From contig QVMW01000002.1 in assembly GCA_003417655.1 (NCBI GenBank), positions 62,001-126,000 of the forward strand: DNA of 64,000 nt, in the 5' to 3' direction. The stretch's first letter is position 1. Each line of letters starts with the position of its first letter. Below, in pieces: positions 40,842 through 49,258 of the stretch. A program made the position numbers and the translations under genes. The stretch comes from Rhodobacteraceae bacterium 63075 (GTDB taxonomy: Bacteria; Pseudomonadota; Alphaproteobacteria; Rhodobacterales; Rhodobacteraceae). The notes beneath the pieces are model-generated. The model was not told the origin of the DNA. It ran no database searches and saw only the letters and a program-made list of their open reading frames with translations.

Positions 40842-42686
40842 TTGGCAGACTCACATCCAACCGCCCAAAAACCTGCGATCCTGTTTCCGGGGATTGGGAA
40901 ACATCACAACCTGATGGATGTGGCGAATTTCCTTGCCAGCATGTCCTCTGCGCAATTCCTGATCGACCATTTCGACAAGGCACGGCCCTTTCCAGAAAAA
41001 AACCAGATTTACAGCTGGGCCCTGAAGCAATCGGATCGTGACGGGCTTGTACTGGAATTCGGGGTCGCCAGCGGTGGCACGGTCAACCTGATCGCAACCC
41101 ATCACAAGGGGCCGGTTTACGGCTTTGACGTTTTCACAGGACTTCCGGAAACTTGGCGCCCAGGTTTTCCAAAAGGTGCCTTTGCGCAGGACGCTTTGCC
41201 AAAGGTGCGCGACAATGTCGAGCTGGTGGTCGGGCTCTTCGAGGATACGCTACCAGGGTTTGTCGCCACACATCCGGATCGTGTAAAGCTGCTGCATGTG
41301 GATTGCGACATCTATTCCGCCACGGTCACCATCTTTGACGCGCTGAGCGAACAGATCGATGACGATACGATCATCGTTTTTGACGAATACCTGAACTATC
41401 CGAGCTGGGAAAAATGCGAGCACAAGGCTTTTCTCGAATTTTGTGCCCGTACCGGACGCGAACCGGAATATCTGGCGTTCGTGCCCGGCTCGGAACAGGT
41501 TGTTGCGCGGGCGGTGATCCGGCAGAGTGCTGATGAACCCGCAAGCGGCGCAGATGTGGCCCGGCCTACGCTTGCGGCCCCTTCTGTCGTGACCCCCAAT
41601 GCAGTCAGCCCCGGCACACACCGCCATGTGCGCCATGCTACGCTGGATGCCCTGTCTGCCGCCGGATACGCCGTGGAACGGATCGAGGATGGCGCGAAGG
41701 CGCTTGACCCGGTTCCGGGGCGAATTCCCGACAACTGGAATAATCCGCAACAGGTGATCACACCACAGGTAGCCACGCTAGAAAAGGCGACCCTGTTTCA
41801 GGACGGATCAGTGGTTTTGCCGGACGGGCATTATTGCTACTACGACGCTACATTCAACATTGAACCTTGGCGGGAACGACACAACCGTTCGGTGATGCGC
41901 TTCATTGACACTGATAGTGACGATGCGCTTATCAGGCCCCATGCCCGGAGCATGGCCGTCGCGGGGCGCTGCTTTTCAACGCTCAGCAACACGACGCATA
42001 ATTACGGCCATTTCATCCACGATGTGCTGTCCCGGATCTATTACGAAGATCTTGGCGTGATCGCGCCTGGGCGCGAGACGGTGATCGCCCCGCAGTTCAA
42101 ATTCCCGATGCAGAAAATCCTGTTCGAAATGGTGTTCGAAGGCTACCAGATAGTGCAAGCCCCAGCGGGAACCGCGCTTGAGGTCGAAGAGCTGGTGTTA
42201 CCAGCCAATCTTGGCTCTTCGCTCCGTTTTAACCCGAAGGGCATCGCAGGGCTGGCCGCCCGGATGCGCCGGCTCATGACCCCTTATGCCAGCACAGAGC
42301 GGCACAAGGTCTGCGTTTCGCGGCGTGACGGCAAGGACAGCGGCGGGCGGGCTTTCGTCAACATGGAGGCATTCGAAAACGGCATGCAGGCGCATGGCTA
42401 CCGGATTGTTGAGGTATCTGCGCTTGATCCGAAGGCGCAATTCGACCTTTGGGCCAATACAGAGGCCATCGCTGGTGTACATGGTGCCGGACTGATGAAC
42501 ATGATCCTGATGCAACCGGGGCAGTATACCGAAATTGGTGCATCACCGCGTGGGCCCAACTACACCGCGCGCTGCGCCATGGCGGCAGGACACCGGGTGT
42601 TTGGAATGGCTGGAGAGATGAACCGCGATGGACATCCGGTGATCAATCTTGATCGCCTCTACAGATTGCTGGGCAAGGCGGTTTGA
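40842..42686 (+). CDS. Fusion protein: TylF/MycF-like methyltransferase + GT61 glycosyltransferase
   Basis: This 614-residue protein joins two enzymes. Residues 65-225 are a SAM-dependent O-methyltransferase of the TylF/MycF (macrocin) type: VLEFGVASGGTVNLIA (70-85), VYGFDVFTGLPE, LLHVDCDIYSATV and the metal-type FDEYLNYP. After an Ala/Pro linker (225-300), residues 300-610 are a GT61 glycosyltransferase (NYGHFIHD 387-394, KVCVSRRDG, GVHGAGLMN with HGAG at 547-550). It would methylate and add sugars to a surface glycan. The start is TTG at 40842 (AGGG upstream). It overlaps glf by one base. Confidence 0.85.
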   Translation: MADSHPTAQKPAILFPGIGKHHNLMDVANFLASMSSAQFLIDHFDKARPFPEKNQIYSWALKQSDRDGLVLEFGVASGGTVNLIATHHKGPVYGFDVFTGLPETWRPGFPKGAFAQDALPKVRDNVELVVGLFEDTLPGFVATHPDRVKLLHVDCDIYSATVTIFDALSEQIDDDTIIVFDEYLNYPSWEKCEHKAFLEFCARTGREPEYLAFVPGSEQVVARAVIRQSADEPASGADVARPTLAAPSVVTPNAVSPGTHRHVRHATLDALSAAGYAVERIEDGAKALDPVPGRIPDNWNNPQQVITPQVATLEKATLFQDGSVVLPDGHYCYYDATFNIEPWRERHNRSVMRFIDTDSDDALIRPHARSMAVAGRCFSTLSNTTHNYGHFIHDVLSRIYYEDLGVIAPGRETVIAPQFKFPMQKILFEMVFEGYQIVQAPAGTALEVEELVLPANLGSSLRFNPKGIAGLAARMRRLMTPYASTERHKVCVSRRDGKDSGGRAFVNMEAFENGMQAHGYRIVEVSALDPKAQFDLWANTEAIAGVHGAGLMNMILMQPGQYTEIGASPRGPNYTARCAMAAGHRVFGMAGEMNRDGHPVINLDRLYRLLGKAV

Positions 42687-43825
42687 TGCGACGGGATAAA
42701 CGGGTTCTGATTGTCGGCGCAGGTTTTGCCGGTGCGGTTCATGCGCGCGAACTGGCAGAGGCTGGCTATCTTGTCGATGTCGTCGACCAGCGCGACCATA
42801 TCGGCGGCAATGCCTATGACCATGTCGATAGAAATGGTGTGCGGGTCCATAAATACGGCCCCCACCTGTTTCACACTTCCAACGCCGAGGTGATAGAATG
42901 GCTGGGCCGATTTTCGGAGCTGATCCCCTACCGTCACAGCGTCTCGGCCCGGCTTCCCGATAGCCGGCTGGTGCCGCTGCCGATCAACCGGGAAACACTG
43001 GAGACGCTGTTTGACACGCGGCTTTCTTCTGAGGAGGAGGCCAAGGCGTTGCTGGCCGCACAGGCCGATCCCGTTGCCGAACCGCGTAATGCAGACGACT
43101 ATCTCAGAAGTCGCATCGGACCGCGCCTGACGGATTTGTTCTTCCGGCCCTATACGCGCAAGATGTGGGGGCTTGAGCTGGAGGATATGGACCCCTCGGT
43201 GGTCAAGCGCATCCCGCTCCGGCTGGATTATTCGCGCGATTATTTCCCCAATGATACCTTTCAGGTGCTGCCCCGCGAGGGTTATACTGCGCTGTTCACC
43301 GCGATCCTTGATCACCCCAATATCTCGGTGACACTGAACCAGAGCTTCGACGATAGCCTGCGCAAAGATGCAGGCTGGTGTTTCAACGCGATGGCGATCG
43401 ACGCCTATTTCGATTGCGCCTTGGGCGAATTGCCCTACCGCTCGATCCGGTTTCATCACGAAACCCGGCCACAGGCCGAGGTGACAGGGACAGCGGTAGT
43501 GAACTATACCGACACAGGCCCCTTTACGCGCGAAACCCGCTGGTGCCTGCTTCCCGGTCATGACAGCGGGGCCGGAACGGGAGGAACCACTGTTACCGTT
43601 GAAGAGCCCTGCTCGTATCAGGACAACGGCTATGAACGCTATTATCCCGTCAAGACGGCAGATGGCCGCTATCAAGAGATTTACCGCCGTTACGCGGCAG
43701 AAGCCGCGAAACTTGAGCGGATGACCTTTATCGGACGGTGCGGCACCTATCAGTATCTGGACATGCATCAGGTCATCAACCAGAGCCTTGTCCAGTGCCG
43801 GAAGTGGATCGCCAGCAACAGCTGA
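42686..43825 (+). CDS. glf: UDP-galactopyranose mutase
   Basis: Glf is the flavoenzyme converting UDP-galactopyranose to UDP-galactofuranose for surface polysaccharides. The 379-residue protein begins RVLIVGAGFAGAVHARELAE (FAD Rossmann) and continues HIGGNAYDHVDRNGVRVHKYGPHLFHT, a glf hallmark. FFRPYTRKMWGLELEDMDPSV and GRCGTYQYLDMHQVI near the C-terminus also match. The ATG overlaps the upstream stop by one base (TGATG). Its presence means the island glycan contains galactofuranose. Confidence 0.96.
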   Translation: MRRDKRVLIVGAGFAGAVHARELAEAGYLVDVVDQRDHIGGNAYDHVDRNGVRVHKYGPHLFHTSNAEVIEWLGRFSELIPYRHSVSARLPDSRLVPLPINRETLETLFDTRLSSEEEAKALLAAQADPVAEPRNADDYLRSRIGPRLTDLFFRPYTRKMWGLELEDMDPSVVKRIPLRLDYSRDYFPNDTFQVLPREGYTALFTAILDHPNISVTLNQSFDDSLRKDAGWCFNAMAIDAYFDCALGELPYRSIRFHHETRPQAEVTGTAVVNYTDTGPFTRETRWCLLPGHDSGAGTGGTTVTVEEPCSYQDNGYERYYPVKTADGRYQEIYRRYAAEAAKLERMTFIGRCGTYQYLDMHQVINQSLVQCRKWIASNS

Positions 43826-44252
43826 GCGGCAAAACAGAAAATCTGTCCCGTCCAGATGGGACAGATCCACCCCCACAAGCCGGATCGAACTGCCGGGGTC
43901 AGTCAGGATCAGCACATCGCGCGCGTCCTGGCGGGCATTGCCAACTTGGGGCCATCTCCCAGTCGCCGAAAATGTCCGTTGATGGATCGCCCTTTGTTTC
44001 AGAGGAATCTCCTAAAATACTATTGATCTCAACAGCCGCGTTCCTAACAGCATCACCTAGCTTCGCCGGTCAGATCGGTTCAGGCGGCGTGTCGTCTATT
44101 CGTGACAATGGAACGATTGCGGGAAATCCTATGATAATTTCGCACGGCTGGGGCTGGCGCAGGAGGCGCTTGGTTCGCGGCGCTACTCCGTCCTGACTGG
44201 CTACAAGTTCCGCGGACAGCAATGGTGCCGTCATGAAACCGCTCAGGGCCGC
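43826..44252. other. Gene debris between glf and the GT61 remnant
   Basis: No intact gene here. On the minus strand 43832 to about 43960 reads as an RTX-type C-terminus. On the plus strand 43972-44196 can encode a short peptide with a signal-peptide-like core (KILLISTAAFLTASPSFA). From 44106 the GT61 frame is open but has no start codon. The region looks like fused ends of several lost genes. Confidence 0.6.
43832..43960 (-). pseudogene. C-terminal remnant of an RTX/hemolysin-type calcium-binding protein
   Basis: The minus strand reads VGNARQDARDVLILTD and then GSSIRLVGVDLSHLDGTDFLF. The pattern V-D-L-S-x-L-x-x-x-D-F-L-F is how many type I-secreted RTX proteins end. No stop follows directly; the frame runs on into the antisense of glf, so the original stop was lost at a junction near 43831. 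Only some 40 residues remain. Confidence 0.5.
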
Positions 44253-44942
44253 ATGCTGGGACTTGCCGGGATTCCCATGAAAAAGGTTCACAGGTTGGCG
44301 GATCACGAGTGGGCCCAGGTGGCCGATCTTGTCGTGATTTCGCCGCTGAACAACTTTCGCCCGCCCGCGCATGAGATCTTTGCCCAGGAGGAAATGTTTC
44401 GCTTTCTGGCCCGGATCGGCGAGAAGTCCCGCGCCAGCGGCAAAGGCAAGCGGATCTACTGCTCACGCCGGGACACGACAAACCGCATGATGGAAAACGA
44501 AGCGGAGTTGATCGAAGCGGTGGCCAAGCAGTTCGGTTTCGTCGAAGTTCAGCTCGGAGAGCACAGCGTCGACGAACAGATCGCCATCTTCCGCGAGGCC
44601 GAGATTGCGATCGGCCCGATCGGGAATGCTTTCATGAACATGGCCTACATGGGCCCCGACGCTCGTATCGTGACTTTCCTGCCCCCGGAAACCTGGCACT
44701 TTCTGCCTTATTATCAGAGCTTTGCCACGGCGGGCGGGTTCGATGTCCACGCCGTCATCGGCGAGACGTCCCACAGCGAGGGCGCGGATCTGAACGCGCT
44801 GCGCTGGCGCGTAGATATCGACGCAGCATGCAAAAATGTCGATGCAATCATCCAGCAGGGCGATCAACGCCAGTCGCTGCTGGAGAGGCTGATGACGTGG
44901 ATGACGCGCCGGGCCACTTCAAACACAAAAGACAATACCTGA
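44253..44942 (+). CDS. 5'-truncated GT61 glycosyltransferase (probable remnant)
   Basis: From the first possible start (ATG 44253) 229 residues remain. The same frame is open back to 44106 without a start codon and still reads as GT61-like protein (NFARLGLAQEALGSRRYS). RIYCSRRDTTNRMMENEAEL and the following Ile/Ala-rich segment match the GT61 C-terminal domain. The conserved H-G-A-G is replaced by IGNA (GPIGNAFMN), and the first half of a normal GT61 protein is missing. Probably inactive. Confidence 0.65.
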   Translation: MLGLAGIPMKKVHRLADHEWAQVADLVVISPLNNFRPPAHEIFAQEEMFRFLARIGEKSRASGKGKRIYCSRRDTTNRMMENEAELIEAVAKQFGFVEVQLGEHSVDEQIAIFREAEIAIGPIGNAFMNMAYMGPDARIVTFLPPETWHFLPYYQSFATAGGFDVHAVIGETSHSEGADLNALRWRVDIDAACKNVDAIIQQGDQRQSLLERLMTWMTRRATSNTKDNT

Positions 44943-45016
44943 CTGCGTCTCGCCTGCGGAGCAGATAGTGTGGGAGACACGGCACCGGACCTTCCGGGCC
45001 GGTTCGAATGCCCAGC

Positions 45017-45628
45017 CTACTCGATCACCACCTTGCTGGGGTCGTAGGCCGCCAGATTCGCGTTGTCATACTCGTAGAGCCGCCGCTCCGTCACGCCCGG
45101 CAGCGCGCCGAACTGCTCGGCGAGCTTTTTCGGGAACCAACCGGTCTCGATGCTTTCGAAGCCCGGAAGCTGGCTGAGGATGCGCGACGTCGAAAGCGAG
45201 CATTGCGCATCGGGCACGTTGCCGTAACTCCTGGCCAGTTGCAGCGCCTTCTCGGCCACCTGCGGCGACACCTCGATCTCCTGAACGATCACGTGAAACG
45301 TCTCGCGCGCATGATACCGCGTGTAGACATCCGCAACGCGCGGGCTGATGCCGAAGAGCACGTCGTTCCGCTCGGGGATCGCCGGGTGATAGAAGCTCCC
45401 CGCCGGGTCCCAGATCACGCGCTGGGAGGCGTTGATCATCAGCGATGTATGCGCGCCCGTGCCGGAGCGGTTGTTGATCATCGAAAAAAGCGTCAGCTTC
45501 GCCGGGCCGGGATCGCGGTAGATCTTCTCGGCGATCTCGGCATCAGACGCCCACTTGGCTTCCTTCGAACAGGCGGACACCGTCAGGGCCAGCCCGATCA
45601 CGACGAACAGCTTGATGAATACGCGCAT
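45017..45628 (-). CDS. Lipoprotein with possible circularly permuted papain-like fold
   Basis: This 203-residue predicted lipoprotein has a signal peptide ending LTVSAC (Cys20). After it, NNRSGTGAHTSLMINASQRVIWDPAGSFYHP and, 80 residues on, AQCSLSTSRILSQLPGF. The order His60 then Cys143, with C-S-x-x-x-S-x-x-L, resembles YiiX/LRAT-like permuted NlpC/P60 enzymes. That is inference from motif order. It is conserved-looking and intact. It follows the CoxIV gene by 13 bp, so it may be co-transcribed with it. Confidence 0.8.
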   Translation of the reverse strand: MRVFIKLFVVIGLALTVSACSKEAKWASDAEIAEKIYRDPGPAKLTLFSMINNRSGTGAHTSLMINASQRVIWDPAGSFYHPAIPERNDVLFGISPRVADVYTRYHARETFHVIVQEIEVSPQVAEKALQLARSYGNVPDAQCSLSTSRILSQLPGFESIETGWFPKKLAEQFGALPGVTERRLYEYDNANLAAYDPSKVVIE

Positions 45629-45641
45629 GTCAGGGCCCCGA

Positions 45642-45773
45642 TCAGGCGCCGATGAGCGCGATAAGGATCACCGCGATCAGGATGAAGATGGTGGTGCGGA
45701 TGAGCGCCGTCACGAAACCCGCAAAGGTGTTTTCGTTCTGCGTTGCATCCATCTCGCCGTGCTTGTGTGCCAT
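45642..45773 (-). CDS. aa3-type cytochrome c oxidase subunit IV (small)
   Basis: This 43-residue protein, MAHKHGEMDATQNENTFAGF followed by one hydrophobic helix (VTALIRTTIFILIAVILIALIGA), matches the bacterial aa3-type oxidase subunit IV family (H-K-H-G-x-M-D ... F-x-G-F). It is an accessory transmembrane subunit of the respiratory oxidase in the inner membrane. GGGGA lies upstream of the ATG at 45773. Catalytic subunits are elsewhere, which is common for this family. Confidence 0.85.
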   Translation of the reverse strand: MAHKHGEMDATQNENTFAGFVTALIRTTIFILIAVILIALIGA

Positions 45774-45873
45774 GTTGGTCGTCCCCAAGATATCAGTCAA
45801 AATCGGTCGCGGATGAGATACTGCATTTCCCCGCCCCTGTCACGAGCGCTTTTGCCGCGCCTCGCAAGCCCCG

Positions 45874-46326
45874 TCAGTCCGTCTCGAGCGCCTCGGCAAG
45901 GCGGAAGCCGATTCGCCTTGGCTCCTTTGCCTTCACAGCCTTCGGCAGCGCGCGCAGCATCACATTGAGCTGGCTGACATGCTGGACAAGCTGTGTCTTC
46001 GCGCCGGTCGGGTCCGCTCCGTAGAAGGTGATCACGTCGGGATCGAAAAAGCCCATCCCCTCGATTCGCAGCACGCCCGCATCACCGCCGGTGAAGCCCA
46101 TGGCCACCTCGTGCTCGTTGTCGAGCTGCTTTTCGAAATTCTGGATGTAGAGGATGAGCCGCTCATAGGCCCATTCCGCCGGGCTCTTCTGCTCCACCGG
46201 CTTGTCCGTCAGCTTCTCGGGAAGCTCCTCGCCCCCGCTGCCATCCTCATGGGCTTCGCGCCGCTTTGGCAAGTGCCGCAGGATGGAAGCCTCCAGCGCC
46301 TCCGCCGATGTCTCGATCTCGCCCAT
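45874..46326 (-). CDS. Conserved hypothetical protein (possibly DUF6173)
   Basis: This 150-residue soluble acidic protein has a strongly patterned core: EWAYERLILYIQNFEKQLDNEHEVAMGFTGG, then LRIEGMGFFDPDVITFYG and QLVQHVSQLNVMLRALPK. I believe these match DUF6173, but I cannot check. No catalytic motif is recognised. It is 12 bp after the MBL hydrolase gene and oriented the same way, so it is probably in that transcript. Confidence 0.75.
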   Translation of the reverse strand: MGEIETSAEALEASILRHLPKRREAHEDGSGGEELPEKLTDKPVEQKSPAEWAYERLILYIQNFEKQLDNEHEVAMGFTGGDAGVLRIEGMGFFDPDVITFYGADPTGAKTQLVQHVSQLNVMLRALPKAVKAKEPRRIGFRLAEALETD

Positions 46327-46338
46327 GATGCACCTCCT

Positions 46339-47388
46339 TCAACTCTTCCGCCACAGCCACGCCCCGCGCGCATCCGTCTCGCGCGTGATGCGGCCCTCCT
46401 GGAAGAGATGATTGAGATGTGCAGCCGCTTCCACAAGGGCCAATCCGTAGGTTCCGGCATCAATTTTGCGTTTGAAGAGGACGGGAAAGCACTCCGCCGC
46501 CGTCTTCGGCTCTTCGAGATAGTCCACCAGCCGCTCCAGCCCGTGGATGTGATTCTCCCTGAGCTGACGCATGCGGAAGGGCAGCCCCGTGAAGGGGCGC
46601 TTGTGGCCCGACAGCACGACATGCCGCGCCTCGGCGATTGCCTCGAACTTCTCGCAGGAGGCGATCCATTCACCCACGGGGTCGGCCTCGGGCTCCGTCG
46701 GGTAGACCCCGATATTGGGGCTGATCGACGAGATGATCTGGTCGCCCGCGAGCACGAGATCGTCTTCGCGGCTCCAGAAGGTCAGGTGCTCGGGCGCATG
46801 GCCATTGCCCTCGCGCACGGCCCAGCTGCGCCCGCCCGCGTCCAGCACATCACCCTCCCTGAGCCGCGTGTAGCCCACGGGGATCGGCGCGCAGATATCG
46901 GCGAAATTGTAGGGCCGCTCCTTGAGGCGTTTTTGCAGCATCGCCTCGTCCATCCCCGCCGCGCGCCAGAAGGCCTCGGCCTGCGGCGTAACGCGCTCTT
47001 CCACGTCGAGCACGAGCATCCGCGAAAAGAGCCAGGCCGTGCGCGACATCACCAGCTCCGCGCCGCGCTCCATGAACCAGCCGACCATGCCGATATGGTC
47101 AGGGTGATGATGCGTCGCGATCACGCGGCGCACCGGCTTGCCGCCCAGCGGCCCGGCCAGAACCGCCTCCCAGAGCGCGATGCTCTTTTTCGTGTGCACG
47201 CCCGTGTCCACGATGGTCCAGCCATCGCCCTCGTCGAGCGCGTAGCAATTCACGTGGTCGAGCGCCATGGGCAGCGGCATGCGGATCCACAGAACGCCCT
47301 CGGCAATCTCCATCGCCCCGCCCGGCTCGGGCGGGTCCGGCCAGGGGAAGGCCAGGCCCTGCATCTTCTCGGCTAAAGGCGCATTCAT
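46339..47388 (-). CDS. MBL-fold metallo-hydrolase
   Basis: This 349-residue metallo-beta-lactamase-fold protein has the metal-binding HHHPDHIG (VIATHHHPDHIGMVGW) and further His/Asp ligands (GNGHAPEHLTF, LAGDQIIS, VVLSGHKRPF). A C-terminal helical extension (from about 270) resembles LACTB2-type proteins, and such enzymes act on thioesters, RNA or glutathione adducts. It overlaps the downstream end of the acyl-CoA dehydrogenase gene by 4 nt, which suggests it hydrolyses an acyl-CoA-related product. Confidence 0.88.
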   Translation of the reverse strand: MNAPLAEKMQGLAFPWPDPPEPGGAMEIAEGVLWIRMPLPMALDHVNCYALDEGDGWTIVDTGVHTKKSIALWEAVLAGPLGGKPVRRVIATHHHPDHIGMVGWFMERGAELVMSRTAWLFSRMLVLDVEERVTPQAEAFWRAAGMDEAMLQKRLKERPYNFADICAPIPVGYTRLREGDVLDAGGRSWAVREGNGHAPEHLTFWSREDDLVLAGDQIISSISPNIGVYPTEPEADPVGEWIASCEKFEAIAEARHVVLSGHKRPFTGLPFRMRQLRENHIHGLERLVDYLEEPKTAAECFPVLFKRKIDAGTYGLALVEAAAHLNHLFQEGRITRETDARGAWLWRKS

Positions 47389-49115
47389 GAGACCGCGAAA
47401 TCCTCCACGCCGAGCGCGAAGAGATCATCCGCCCCCGACTTGGCATGCACCAGCAGCGCCTCGTGCTCGGGCAGCAGGCGATAGATATAGAACCGCGCCA
47501 GCTTGACGCGCGCGCCCTCGCCGCCCTCAGCCGTTTCGGCCACGGCGGCGCGCAGGTGGTAATAAGCGCCCAACACGCGGGCAAAGGCCTTCAGGAAGGG
47601 CACCCCGCCGGCAAAACGCGCGTTCATGTCGGTCTGGCTCACCATCCACTCCATCCCCTCGCGCAGCGTCTCGGTCGCCGTCCAGACCAGCTCGGCCATC
47701 TTCGGGCGCGTGCCGCGCACGCTCTCGGCATAGCTCTGCATCTCGTCGATGAGCGCGCTGGCCGCCTCGCCGCCATCCATCAGCTTGCGCCCGACAAGGT
47801 CCATCGACTGGATGCCGTTGGTGCCCTCGTAGATCGCCGTCACGCGCACATCGCGCGAAAACTGCGCCGCGCCGGTTTCCTCGATGACGCCCATGCCGCC
47901 ATGCACCTGCACGCCGATCTCGGACACCTTGATGCCGGCATCCGTGCCGAAGGCCTTGACGATCGGCGTCAGGAAGGCCGCCCGCGCGCTCCAGTCGGCC
48001 TCGCCCGTCGCCCGGCTCATGTCCGTCGCCACGGCGCAGGCCAGCGCGATGGAACGCGCGGCGAAAAGCTCCGCGCGCATCGTCGCCAGCATCCGCCGGA
48101 CATCGGCATGGTCGATGATCGTGCCGGTGCCATTCTCGATGAGGCTGCGGCCCTGCTTGCGATCGAGCGCGTGGGCCAGCGCCTTCTGATAGGCCCCCTC
48201 GCCCGCGCCGATCCCCTGGACGCCGACCCCGAGCCGCGCGTTGTTCATCATGGTGAACATCGCCGCCATGCCGCCCTGCTCCTCGCCGATGAGCCAGCCC
48301 GTCGCGCCGTCATACTGCATGACGGCCGTGGGCGAGCCGTGCAGGCCGAGCTTGTGTTCGAGGCTGACGACCTCAAGGCTGTTCGCCGCGCCGGCCGCGC
48401 CGTTTTCGTCCGGCAGGCGCTTGGGAACGAGAAAGAGGCTGATTCCCTTGGTGCCCGCCGGGGCCCCCGGCAGCCGCGCCAGCACGAGATGGCAGACATT
48501 CTCGCTGAAATCATTGTCACCCCAGCTGATATAGATTTTCTGACCGGTGACGGCATAGGTCCCATCGCCCTTCGGCTCGGCCTTCGTGCTCAGCGCGCCC
48601 ACGTCGCTGCCCGCCTGCGGCTCGGTCAGGTTCATCGTTCCGCACCACTGCCCCGAGATGAGCTTGGGCAGGTAGAGCGCCTTGATCTCGTCGCTGGCGT
48701 GATGTTCCAGCGCCTCGATCTGGCCCTGCGTCATCAGCGGGTTGAGCTGGATCGAAAGGCAGGCCCCCGACATCATCTCGTTGACCGCCGTGGTCAGCGC
48801 CATGGGCAGGCCCATGCCGCCATGCGTCGGGTCCGCGCTCACGCCGACCCAGCCGCCCTCGGCAATCGCCCGGTAGCCCTCGGCAAAGCCTTCAGGCGTG
48901 CGCACTATGCCGTTCTCGAGCCGTGCCGGGTCTTCATCGCCCTTGCGCTGGAGCGGGGCCAGCACGTCGTCGCACAGGCGCCCCGCCTCGGTGAGAATCG
49001 CCGCCGTCAGATCCTCCGTCGCTTCGGAGAATCGCTCCGTCCGCGTGACCTCGTCATAGCCGACCACGTTGTTCAGGATGAAACCGTGGTCGCTCACAGG
49101 CGCTCTAAAACTCAT
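47385..49115 (-). CDS. Acyl-CoA dehydrogenase with C-terminal domain (DmdC-like)
   Basis: This 576-residue flavoprotein has the long form of the acyl-CoA dehydrogenase family. The N-terminal, middle (MNLTEPQAGSDVGALST, TGQKIYISWGDND) and C-terminal (GIGAGEGAYQKALAHALDRKQG; IYEGTNGIQSMDLVGRKL) domains are followed by a roughly 110-residue extension, as in 3-methylmercaptopropionyl-CoA dehydrogenase DmdC. That specificity is not provable here. ATG at 49115 follows GGGAGG. The MBL gene overlaps its 3' end by 4 nt. Confidence 0.9.
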   Translation of the reverse strand: MSFRAPVSDHGFILNNVVGYDEVTRTERFSEATEDLTAAILTEAGRLCDDVLAPLQRKGDEDPARLENGIVRTPEGFAEGYRAIAEGGWVGVSADPTHGGMGLPMALTTAVNEMMSGACLSIQLNPLMTQGQIEALEHHASDEIKALYLPKLISGQWCGTMNLTEPQAGSDVGALSTKAEPKGDGTYAVTGQKIYISWGDNDFSENVCHLVLARLPGAPAGTKGISLFLVPKRLPDENGAAGAANSLEVVSLEHKLGLHGSPTAVMQYDGATGWLIGEEQGGMAAMFTMMNNARLGVGVQGIGAGEGAYQKALAHALDRKQGRSLIENGTGTIIDHADVRRMLATMRAELFAARSIALACAVATDMSRATGEADWSARAAFLTPIVKAFGTDAGIKVSEIGVQVHGGMGVIEETGAAQFSRDVRVTAIYEGTNGIQSMDLVGRKLMDGGEAASALIDEMQSYAESVRGTRPKMAELVWTATETLREGMEWMVSQTDMNARFAGGVPFLKAFARVLGAYYHLRAAVAETAEGGEGARVKLARFYIYRLLPEHEALLVHAKSGADDLFALGVEDFAVS

Positions 49116-49258
49116 TGCAACTCCTCCCGCCGCCGGGCTCGCCTGAGCACGGACGGCTCCTTCGCTTGGCAACAGACAGCGACACGTCTATAGCGGTTTC
49201 ACTCCAGCTTATGCGATAAGCACGGCCCTTTCCGCAATAACGCCGCGTCAGAAGCGAG

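Noticed and set aside
44960..45016. tRNA-like string with GGTTCGAATGCC
   Set aside because: The T-loop-like word has no matching stem or acceptor and no cloverleaf. It is not a tRNA gene or a convincing attachment site.
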